A stretch of 64,000 bases of DNA from Branchiostoma floridae (lineage: Eukaryota; Chordata; Leptocardii; Amphioxiformes; Branchiostomatidae). Under the pieces are notes generated by a model. It was not told the DNA's origin. It did no database searches and was given only the letters and a program-made list of their open reading frames with translations. This document shows, piece by piece, positions 32,518-43,800 of the stretch. Location: NCBI RefSeq assembly GCF_000003815.2, contig NC_049979.1, forward strand, positions 1,654,998-1,718,997, given 5' to 3'. A program made the position numbers and the translations under genes. Each line of letters starts with the position of its first letter. The stretch's first letter is position 1.

Positions 32518-32966
32518 AGGCCACAGCAAGTAAATTTTATGGATGACATCCGCGCGCTCATTAATTTTCGCCTGATTTCAGAAAAAAAAATATTTTTTTT
32601 CTTTTTTGGAAATGGTCAACATGACGAGAAAGTGTCAAAATGGGAAAGTATGTTGTGTTTTAGCCTAATGATTGTACTTGGATGAAGTCACACTAGCTTG
32701 GTAGCCATTACTGTAGTTATAATAGAAGTGAAACCAGCTGAATAGCTGTAAAAGTGGCACCACTATGGAAGTCATGAACACTAGTTCACTTCTTGAATAC
32801 AGGAATGAATGATTTGTTGTCAGTGTTACCATGTTTTGTCACTTAAACTATTGTTACGACGTTTATGGTGTCTATTTTGAAAATTTACCCATCTTGTTTT
32901 TTTTTGGCCCTATTATTTTTTCAGTCTGCAGAGGATGTCATCCATAAAATTTACTTGCTGTGGCCT
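32518..32966. mobile_element. MITE with about 40-bp inverted repeats (AGGCCACAGCAAGTAAATTT)
   Basis: AGGCCACAGCAAGTAAATTT and the following TATGGATGACATCC are mirrored at 32927-32966. The interior is AT-rich and non-coding. Confidence 0.8.
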
Positions 32967-33352
32967 AAACAACACTAACTGCCTCTGTTTTATACCAAGT
33001 TTTACTGTAGTAACTCTGACATTGGGGTGGAGTTAGAACCCATTCTCCTACTCAGATTCAAATCGCTAGATCCTAGATCTCCATTCAGTCTTTGTTTCTT
33101 TGACGCGGATTCAGCTCTTAATGGGAGAATGGAAAGTCCTGGCAGTCAAACAATGTTATAATAATCCACCCAACATCTGCTTGGAGACTGCTCTCAGGTT
33201 GCGAACAAGTGAACGCAAACCGTTTTCATGTGTTTGGTGAAATGGGCCAGGGGTATAGAAATATGAGTTTCTGCTGGCTTTTATGAAGGATCATTCTCCT
33301 CCCAATGTATCTAAACAACTGTTTCTGGCTGCTTAGCATGATGTAAAGCAAC

Positions 33353-33485
33353 GTTGGAGTGATGCCCACTGAGCCTCTTCGGCATATTTGTCAAAATTTT
33401 AAAAAATGTGCCGAAAAAAAACAGATTTGGTGTACCAGTGTGCCATTTACATCTGCACATTTGCCACCGAGGGCCGTAAATTTTT
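33353..33485 (+). mobile_element. SINE tail fragment
   Basis: It shares GGAGTGA(T/C)GCCCAC(T/C)GAGCCT, then ATTTGGTG, CCAGTGTG and ATCTGCACA(T/C)TTGCCAC with the SINE at 44410-44632. The tRNA-like head is not evident here. Confidence 0.6.
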
Positions 33486-33829
33486 CAGTGTGATGCAAAA
33501 GGCAATAAAAATCTGTATATCTTAAAAGATTAGCAGCACTCAGACACAGTGGGGCTTGCCTGGTTACAGAACATTAGATGGATGGATCAATATTCCAAAC
33601 GTGCGCTGGGGCGAGCGCACAGGAGATGAGGTAATGACCCCAGGTAACCCCGTTTAAGGACACATAAAAGTTTCATTTCAGATGAGCTTCCCAAGTCGCT
33701 TGGGTGAGCATTGACTTTTAAGGCATGATCAAATCCTGCTGGTTGTCATCAACCAGGTTCGATTCATAGGCATTACTTGAGTGCTACTCAGTTTGCGCAA
33801 GGAATGAGAGGGAAATGTACATGTGTCAC

Positions 33830-33974
33830 ACACATAGTACACACACACACACGTAGACGTACAAACACACACGCACACACACACGTAGACGTACACACAC
33901 ACACACACACCGACATACGTGCACACGCATACATATACATATACACGCACACACGGACATACACATGCACATAA

Positions 33975-34019
<45 letters not shown>

Positions 34020-34020
34020 C
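33830..34020. repeat. CA-rich microsatellite
   Basis: Interrupted (CA)n with ACGTAGACGTACA interruptions, ending in a pure CA run of more than 20 units. It generates spurious His/Thr and Cys/Val frames. Confidence 0.95.
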
Positions 34021-34259
34021 TCTGACACACTGACACAATCACCGTATAGACACACGCAAATCTTTTTCATTGATTGTACAATGTGAGTGAAGATTATCAT
34101 TGACTCACAGACTCAGTGTTTCAAGTCGTATTTTCTATGTCACACCAAGGCATCTATATAACCTCCTTGGTCATACTAACATGACCAAGGGATCTCCAGG
34201 GGCCTCTGATCGGAGAGTAGTGCACAATCAAAACTCGGCCGCCTAGCGGAACGTTCAAA

Positions 34260-34544
34260 CAATGCACCCATGGATCCCACAATGCTCCGGGCATAATGGC
34301 TGCCGTCGTAATCATGTGGCGTCTATGAATTTTATTTCAGGTGAGAAAGGTGAAATCCTCGCCTTTTTTGCGTCTTCCGAGTGGATCATATGACCATGCT
34401 CTGACAAAAACTTAACGAAGGACAGGGTCTGACAGTCTTGGTCGTTTATCGTGGCGTAGTTTGACTGCAATCTGACCACGAAGCGCGGCGCACGTCGACT
34501 GACCCCCAAGAAGAAGAAAAGAAGAACGCGCGTGAGCTTGTAAG
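34260..34544 (+). promoter_or_regulatory. YLPM1 promoter / 5' UTR region
   Basis: This is the sequence directly before the YLPM1 ATG (34545). It includes GGCATAATGGCTGCCGTCG (34290-34308), a YY1-like motif that could mark a start of transcription. There is no TATA box. The transcription start is not determinable here. Confidence 0.35.
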
Positions 34545-34826
34545 ATGTACCCATCGTGGAACCAACAGCAGCCGTACGGCTCGCAGCAGGACATGCACCC
34601 GTACCAGCACCAGTCGCAGATGAACACCTACCAACAGCAGCTCTATTGGCAGCACTACTACGCCTTGCAGCAGAACCAGCAGAGTGGCACCCAGCCACCG
34701 GCGTCTTCCGCCGCTACTCCCGGGGGCCAGAACCCCCCTCTGCCGTCCGAGACCGGTGAGAAGCCCCCCTTGCCGAGCGAGCCCCCGCCGCAAGACAACC
34801 CGCCTCTGCCAGGCAATGCGACAGAG
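34545..34826 (+). CDS. YLPM1: YLPM1 exon 1
   Basis: 94 codons, MYPSWNQQQPYGSQQDMHPY and onward, ending NATE with donor GAG|GTACGT. The region is rich in Gln, Pro and Tyr; PPLPSE recurs as in vertebrate YLPM1. Confidence 0.9.
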
Positions 34827-37800
34827 GTACGTTAACGTTTGTTCTTGACCTTTGTGTGCCTGTATCTGTAGTCGTGTGAAGGATCCGGATCTACGAAGGC
34901 ATCTCAGAACTGCAGAACAAAGCACAAGATCAAGAACCCCCCCCCCCAAAAAAAACACACAATACAACTAAAATTTTCATAATAGTAAAATACAGAAAGT
35001 TTTGCATAGAGAGTTTTGGCAGGTATACTACAAAAAGGAATTGAGAGACAGAAACCTCAGAATTTGACTTAATCATGTGCCCAAGGAGGTTTTAACCTCC
35101 TTGATGTGCCCAAACTGTGGTTGTGATGTCAATGTGTTCAAAAAGTAACTGAGAAAGAAACAATATCCTGACTCCAGGGATTCGAACTCGGGCCATCAGA
35201 TCACAAACCCAGCAATGCAAGCCATTTTGCATGGTCGTTTGGCAGTGCTTCAACCCCACTGTTACACTACTCCCCCTTTTCTTTTCAAGATTCGTCCGCG
35301 AATCTCTCAGTTCGATATCGCTGTATGGTACATCTCTAGCCTGTTCCGCACAGTGTGGCCTGTTAGTGTTAGTATAAACAAAAAGAAACAATATCCTGAC
35401 TCCTGGGATTCGAACCTGCGTTGAATCTAGGCCACCAGATCACAAACCAAAGCGCTTTAAACCACTACGCTAAAAAGCCGACATAAGCTACCATCATCAA
35501 TGGAAAGATCATGCCTTCCTACCTACCCACCACATGCATAATGATAGATTTGTTATGAGCTTGTGTGTTGTTGCCCTGTTCTAGTCTGGCACAGCCAGCT
35601 CCGCGGAGGCAGCAAAGATGACCCAGCTTGCCGAGCAGGCCCGCCAGTGGCAGGCCATGAAACAGTGGCAGGAGTACCAGTACAGCATGATGCAGCAGAC
35701 CATGCAGCAGCAACAGGCCTGGATCGTACAGCAACAACAGAACATGCAACAACAGGTCAGTACTAGGCTAGATCCACACACACAGGGGTAGATTAGTGTA
35801 AGCTACAGTAAGATGTAGGTTAGTGTGAGCTACAGTAAGATGTAGGTTAGTGTGAGCTACAGTAAGATGTAGGTTAGTGTGAGCTACAGTAAGATGTAGG
35901 TTAGTGTAAGCTACAGTAAGATGTAGGTTAGTGTAAGCTACAGTAAGGTGTAGGTTAGTGTAAGCTACAGTAAGGTGTAGGTTAGTGTGAGCTACAGTAA
36001 GATGTAGGTTAGTGTGAGCTACAGTAAGATGTAGGTTAGTGTAAGCTACAGTAAGATGTAGGTTAGTGTAAGCTATGTACAGTAAGATGTAGGTTAGTGT
36101 AAGCTACAGTAAGATGTAGGTTAGTGTAAGCTACAGTAAGATGTAGGTTAGTGTTAGCTACAGTAAGATGTAGTTTAGTACCAGTACAGCATGATGCAGC
36201 AGACCATGCAGCAGCAACAGGCCTGGATCGTGCAGCAGCAACAGAACATGCAACAACAGGTCAGTACTAGGCCATATCCACACGGGTAGGTTAGTGTAAG
36301 CTACAGTAAGATGTAGGTTAGTACCAGTACAGCATGATGCAGCAGACCATGCAGCAACAACAGGCCTGGATCGTACAGCAGCAACAGAACATGCAGCAAC
36401 AGGTCAGTACTAGTCCATATCCACACAGGTGTAGGTTAGTGTTAGCTACAGTAAGATGTAGGTTAGTGTTAGCTACAGTAGGATGTAGGTTAGTGTAAGC
36501 TACAGTAAGATGTAGTTTAGTACCAGTACAGCATGATGCAGCAACAGAACATGCAACAACAGGTCAGTACTAGTTGTAGTTAGTTGAATAAAAGAGCTCA
36601 GTCGGTATACATTGTAGACTTGAATTCAGAACGTCCAGTTTCTTCTCTCAACCGACTTTCCTTCTCTGTAAACTTTTCTGCATGACATAATGTTTAGCAA
36701 GATAACAATGCAAATCCTGACATTAGATACTGTCAGGTCTACATACAATTTTGATGCCATTGAGTTTTCTGGCAGGCAGACAAAACCAACCACTGACAAG
36801 GTTTGAAGACAGCTTTTTCCAAAACAAGCCATCTGAATTTTGTTTGTTTGAGCCTTTGTTTTTTTGCCATGAAAAGCTCAAATTGGCCTACAGGCCACTT
36901 TTTATTGATGTGAGACACATGTCTTTTCATTGTAAACCATGCCTTCAGATTTGGTCATATGACGATCGTGCAGCAAATAACAAGTATTCCTGTCTGTCCC
37001 AGCATGCCATGCAGCAGATGACCCCTGACCAGATGGACAACGAGCTGGAGCGGCAGGCGGAACAGTTCCAGAAACAGTACGAGCAGTGGCAGAAGCAGTT
37101 CGAAGATTGGAAGGAGCAGCATAAAAACCACCCCAACCAGGTAAGCAGTGGAGCAGGAACGTTTATCTGTGTCAGTCAGTAGGGCACACTTTGATAACAG
37201 TTCCAGAAACAGTATGAGCAATGGCAGAAACAGTTTGAGGACTGGAAGGAGGTAATAGGGCCTTCACACTGAAACTGAATCAGCAGGAATCAAGCAGAAT
37301 CAGCCGGAATGAAGTACTGTATTTGCAAAATTCGTGCCACATTCGGGGCCATTCGGGGGGAATTCCAAATGGGCCATCAGTGGACGGAGTAGACTGCTTG
37401 TTTGTTTGTTTGTTTGTTTGTTTATTTGTCCTACAGGGTCAGTTCCTGCAGTACAAGTAGCAGTGGATGGAGCAGACTAATCGTTTGTTTGTTTATTTGT
37501 TTGTTTGTTCAACAGGAACAGTTTCTGCTGTACGAGCAGCAGTGGAAGCAGAATATTGATGGATTGTTTATTTGTTTACCTCAGAATATTGATTGATTGT
37601 TTATTTGTTTATTTGTTTGTCCTACAGGAACAGTTCCTTCAGTACGAGCAGCAGTGGAAGCAGTGGCAGAAGCAGATGGAGCAGATGTGGGCTGCGCAGA
37701 AGGAGCAACTCCAGAGAGCGAAGGACATGGCCCAACAACAACAGCAACAACAGCCTGTTAGCTCAGGCACAGCCTTCAGCCAAGCTGGATCCATGTCCAC

Positions 37801-40800
37801 AGCCCCCTATAGCCAGGCTGGCACCATGTCTGGGCCCGGCTTCAGCCAGTCAGGACCGCCGTACAGTACGCAGACTGGGACTATGTCTAACCAAACCGGA
37901 ACTATGTCGAACCAAACCGGTTCCATTGCCGGCCCCCCACACAGCCAGACTCCAGGGACAAGCATGCAAAACACCCCCTACAGCCAGACCGGGCCCATGC
38001 AGGAGCCGGGTCATCACCAGGGTTTCGGTCCCAGGGGACCAAGGTTTGATGGGCCCAGAGGCCCGAGATTCGACGGGCCACGAGGGCCACGATTTGGGGG
38101 GCCAAGAGGCCCGGGATATGACAGCTCGTCTGGCCCCCAGTTCCGAGGCAGAGGTCCCATGATGGAGCAGAACCGAGCCAGGTTCGGGCCGCGGGGCGGT
38201 CAGCAGCAGCCCGGGATGAGGGGGCCAAGGCCACTGATGGACGACTATGGTCCAGCTGGGAGGGGGGGCATGTACGGTCAGAGACAAGATCAACAAACAG
38301 GGCCAGGGGGTGGGGAGCAAGGCGGAGGACCCATGGGCAGGGGGAGGGGCTTCTCACAGGAGTTTGGCAGAGGCATGGGCCGTGGAGGTGGGGAAGTACA
38401 GGGAACTGGCCAGCTCTCAGGGCTCGGCAGTAAAGAGGACCTAGCAACTGGTGACTTCACTGAAAGCCAGGATGCGACACAAGGGGCAGAGATGGGCCAA
38501 GAGTATGGTGATAGTGCAGGTCAAAAGCCTGGCATGGGTCGAGGCTTTGGTGGCCAGGGACAGGGTCCAGGCATGGGTCAAGGCTTCGGCGGCCAGGGAC
38601 AGGGTCCAGGCATGGGTCGAGGCTTCGGCGGCCAAGGACATGGGCCAGGAATGGGTCGAGGCTTCGGTGGCCCAGGTCAAGGACAAGGAATGGGACGTGG
38701 AATGAGTGGCCCAGGACAGGGGCCAGACAAAGGTGACGGCTTTGGTGGCCCAGGGCAGCGGCCAGGCATGGGCCGAGGCTTTGGCGGGCCAAACCAAGGG
38801 CCAGGAATGGGTCGCGGCTTCGGCAACAACCTGGGTCCTTCGCAAGGACCTGGCATGGAGGGGGGCTTCCCCAGAGGTCAAGGTTCAGGGCAGTTTGGCC
38901 CAGGAAGGGGTCGTGGGAGAGGGCAAGAGCCGGGCTTGCAGCAGGGCAGAGGTCCTGGAATGGGACGGGGGTTCCAGCCGGACAGCCAAGGCATGGGCAG
39001 AGGGTTCGGACAGCAGCAGGGAGACTTTGGACAAGGGAGAGGCCGGGGCTTTAACATGTCTGAACAGAGCGAGGAAGATGCCAAGAGACCGTCCTTACTG
39101 GGAGACAGTCCAGGCACAGGCCAGGCAATAGAGGGCCAAGAAACAGGGGAGGAGGAAGGCCAAGAAAGTAGTCAAGTGACCAAGGAATCTCTGGGCATGG
39201 ACGAAGACTTCAGAAAGAATCAAGGCATAGCGATCGGACCTCGGGGACAGTCACCGATGCAGAGGCCGCAGGGGCCCGGGTTCGGTCCAGCCGAGGGGCA
39301 GAGATTCGGGCCCAGGGGGAGAGGGTTCAACCAAATGGAGGGCGGACCACGCTTTGGTCCGAGAGGAGGTGGTTTCAACCAGGCAGAAGGACAAAGGTTC
39401 GGCCCCAGAGGCAGGGGCTTGGATCAGAGCGAGGGCCCGAGATTCGGTCCAAGAGGGAGAGGTTTCGATCAGACCGAAGGGCCAAGGTTCGGCCCCAGAG
39501 GTAGAGGTTTCGACCAGTCTGAAGGTCCAAGATTCGGTCCAAGGGGCCAGAACGTTGGTCAGAGATTCGGGCAGAGAGGACGGGGCTTCAACCAGGCCGA
39601 GGGGACAAGGTACGGACCAAGAGGAGGCCTGGACCAGTTTGGTAGACCAAGATTTGACCCAAGAAGCCAGGAAGGTTTTGGGCCCAGGAGCCTGATGGAG
39701 AGCCAGGGTCCCAGAGGAATGGGTCCTAACCAAGGCCCCAGGCCAGTGGGTCCAGGCTCCGCTGGCCAGGCTGAGGAGGTCAAACCAGCTCCAGCACAGG
39801 AGGGGCCGAAAGATGTGGACATGCGAACAAGCCGCGGCAAAGTAGACGAACCAAAAGCTTTAACAGACAAAGGCCCCGAAAAGAAGGGTCCTGACGTGAA
39901 AACGGAACAAGGGAAGAAACCGGAAGCGCCAAAGCAGGCTGGCGCGGCATCTACTGCTCAGCCCTCCCAGGCTCCGGCAAAACCCCCCGCTCCCTCTCCC
40001 GCCAAGCCAACGGACAAGCGTGCACCTGAGCCAGACAAGTCGGGTTCTCAGCCTGGTATGGCGAAGACATCGACTACTCCATCCAGCAGTTCTCAAGCCC
40101 CAACAGCATCCACGTCCACCGTCTCGGGTGCAGTACAGACACCCCCTGCAAGGGGGAAGGCCAAGACATCAGCCTCAGAAACGTCAGAAAAAGGAATGGA
40201 AGGCAAGGAGGAAGAAAAAACGGAAGATGGTACGCCAAAGTTCTCCCAGCGAGAGGCCGACCTGTTGGTGAAGGCTGCCAAGGACCTGAAGATGATCAGG
40301 CAAGCCCAGGAGCAGCTGAGGAGGCTGGAGGAGATCTCTGCCCTCGGCAAAGTCACCACCGTCATGTCCAAACACCTGAGGCCAGGGGCAAGCAGAGGCA
40401 TGGAGTCTACAGACAGCAAGGGACCCGGGCACCTCTCCACCACGGAAGGGGGAATAAGCAGGGGAAAAGATGCAGCGAGAGGTTTGTTTGTTTGTTTGTT
40501 TATTTATTCTTTATTCAACCAGGGTGAAAGCGTATTGCCTGACAGAATTTTGAAAGCCCCCTGGGGGGAGAACCCCGAGCATAAGTCATACATCAAGTTC
40601 AACAAAACCAAATTAATTTCAGTAACATAATCCTACATAAAGTTCTATGAAACCAAATTACTTAAGTAACATAAACATAAAGATTGTACAAACCCAGAAT
40701 TAATTTAGAAAACATAAAATCATACTGCCAAACGAGTGAAATCAAAAGTTTAACCTTAACGTGAGATAACATGACAAAAAGAAGTCAAATTTAAGACCAA

Positions 40801-43800
40801 GATTGAATTTGCATATGCTGCAGCAGGAGAGCTGGGTAGAGGGCCGGAAGCCAGCCTGGGTCAGGAACCGTCGCGTGGCCCGGAGAATCTACACGAGGCT
40901 GCCGGAACCGAGCAGGACATGGACTTGGAGTCGGAAAGAGCCAGCCATTCCAGCCGGGGGTCCAACCAGGGGAGGGACCTGGGCGGGCTGGAGGGGGCCA
41001 GGGGGGGCCTCGGCGGGCCAGACGAGCCCAGGAGGGGCCGCGGCGGGCAGGAGGAGGCCAGGATGGGGTACGAGGAGAGGTACAGGAGCTACAGAGGAGG
41101 GGAGGAGGCTGACTATGGGGAACAGCCGTACCGTGGTTACGTAAGTCTGCCTTTTCTCTGTTTCACTTGCCGCTAAGGTGTGTTGCTTCGTGTTTTGTAG
41201 TACCACTAGGTAACTCAAACTGGAAAATGGTACCATGGGAAGATGTTTGCCACAGCTCTTGGGGGTATCTGTGAAGCATTTTCCCTCAAGTTATCTTTAA
41301 CAAAAATCTCAGTAACAAAGAAATAAACGTCTCTTCTGTTCATTGAATCACTGCATAACATTGTTCACAACCAGTACATAATCACCTGCTGATGTTTCTG
41401 TCACCTTCCTGAAGACAATACTGAATGGTTCAGCTTCACTCTGCAGCTGGGTGTCGCTTCTGCAATGTGAAGAATATGGTCCCAAATGTGACAGTTGGTC
41501 ACAGAAACATTGTCAGGTGATACTGGTTGCGTACTATGGTATGTTATTCCAAGGAGGTTATATAACCCCCATGGTTTTTCTAACAAACTGTTCTGTCCAC
41601 ATTGAACAAAGTCTTCTTCGTAACATAACCTTCTTTTAAACGTTTCGACGACCATCTGTCGCCTTCATCAGAAAAAAAATGTACTTATGAAGGCGACAGA
41701 TGGTCGTCGAAATGTTTACGGAAGAATTAAAAGAAGGTTGTGTAACGAAGAAGACTTTGCTCAATTGGTCTACCAACCTGATGAAATTATTTATGGATGT
41801 TTTGTCCACAGCAGGAAGACTACTACGAGGAGGAGAGCGTCAGAGACCCGTACGGTAGAGACCCGTACCGTGGGCGTGAGCAGGCGTATGGTGAAGATCG
41901 TGACTTCGGGGATCGGTACGAGGACCCGTACTACAGCAGAAGGGAGGAGTACAGGGAGGACTACCGGAGGGAGACTCCGTACTACGAGGCATGTGTTGTT
42001 CTTGTTATATTACTGTAAATGCATATAAGTTTGCGGGGATTTACTTTCGTGGTAGCGGAAAAATGGAGTGTTCACGATGGTTTTAAGTTTGCGGTAGACA
42101 AGCGTGGGCTTCAGTTGTGCATGGACTTACCCCATCCCCTCCGGGGCTTTGACGAGTGAAGTGAAGTGATAGACTGTAGTCACAAACTGTAATGGAAAAA
42201 TGTTCGCGGTGGTTTTAAGTTTGCGTTGAAGCGGCCACTGCAAAAGCAACGAAGATAAAATTAAAACCACAGCGAACATTTCTGTATTTACAGTATAGTG
42301 GTCTGTTTTTCATCATGAGGTCATGGAGGAGGTCAATACAAGACACCTTCAAGATATTTGTACATTTGTCTTGTCTATGGCTAGTTTCACTTGATGTACA
42401 TGTAGCTAAATGTACACACACACAAGGACTGGTACACACATAGGCATGCAGACGCACACATGTACGCACATTCACATGTACACAGACACACATGCAAACA
42501 CGAACACACACACATGCACAGACACACATGCATACACGCACGCACGCACGCACACACACACACGCACACAGACACACACAGTAACACGCACACACACGCA
42601 TGGGCACAGACACACACCTTGGGGCCAAGTAATTAGATATACCATGTGTATTAAATTTTTACTTCCATTTTCTGCAGGACGACAGGCCAGGTGAGAAGTA
42701 CAGAAGAGAAGAGCCCCTCCGGAGAGCAGAGGAGTACGGCTGGACGGATGACTACAGGAGGGCCGAGGTGTACGGGCGCGGGGAGGACTACCCCAGGGGT
42801 CGCCTGGAGAGGGACAGGGAGCCCCAGCCCCCCGGGGTGGACGACGCTTACCTGTACGAGCGACACGCCTACTCAGATGATCAGTACATGTTGGACAGGT
42901 GAGCAGGCATTTTAAGACATTGCAGTAATCTGTAAGGGATTGTATTCTGTCATTTCAGTTGGAATTTTACATGTTTGACCATCTCTGTGCTTTATTCCAG
43001 ACCTGCAGTTCGGGAAGACAGCCAGAGCCGTGGATTAGCTGGCCGAGTGGTGGAGTCCATCGATTATGGGCATGGAGAAAAAGGTCAGGAAACGAGCTAC
43101 AACTTATCGTACTTCTTGTACACTGCTATGTCAGGCAATGATAAAACCTTTGTTGTGTTACTTGTTTAAGATTTTGAAATTACCTATAGAATTTTAGATT
43201 TGAATCAATTCGGTAATGTTTTATTCAGTAATGCCCTCACCAAAATATTGAGTACACCTGAATTTTCCTTATTACACAGGCTTTAAACCAATAACCACAT
43301 GAAAACAATGGCATTTTACACTAATTCAAAGCACAATAATTGATTAAAAATCATTTCATTTCATTTGGGCAACTAGAGCAATGTTAGAATTTGTGCAGAA
43401 AATGCCTAAGTGTTCATGGTAAACTGGGTAATTACCTTGTTATTCCAGCCCAGGAGAGAGAGTAAGGCAGGTAATCAGGTTTTACTGATATTCTACTTAT
43501 ATTTTGATGTTGTGCACCTATTCTGAAACTTGCAGGTGGAGTCCGGATTTCTCTGTCGTGTCTGTAGCGCCAGGAAAACATTTACGTGTCAAAAGAGTAA
43601 TAGGAATTTAAGAAGTCAAACTGGTAGTCACAACTAGTGTGCTGCTGGTGAGAAGCTTTCATGTGGTATCTGCCATATTTCTTCAGCTCTGACTGAAGGG
43701 TCATGTGACCTGGGGGTTGGAGGTCACTGTCTCTCAGGTCACGTGACTGGAAGCCTTATAGAGGCATAAAAGTTTGAAATTAGGTCTTGCTTACATTTTC

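Noticed and set aside
33826-34100. Cys/Val-rich and Thr/His-rich open frames in CA repeats (also 42215-42694 and 50471-52129)
   Set aside because: Microsatellite translations.
35392-35480. Functional tRNA gene on the minus strand
   Set aside because: Boxes A and B are recognisable but the cloverleaf arms do not pair convincingly, and the flanking SINE-type sequence is repeated nearby.
37505-40630. Treating the whole 1041-codon open frame as one exon
   Set aside because: The left end is GTTT repeat and a decoy acceptor. The phase from exon 3 and the TCCTACAG site put the start at 37628. The right end passes a donor at 40481 whose phase fits exon 5.
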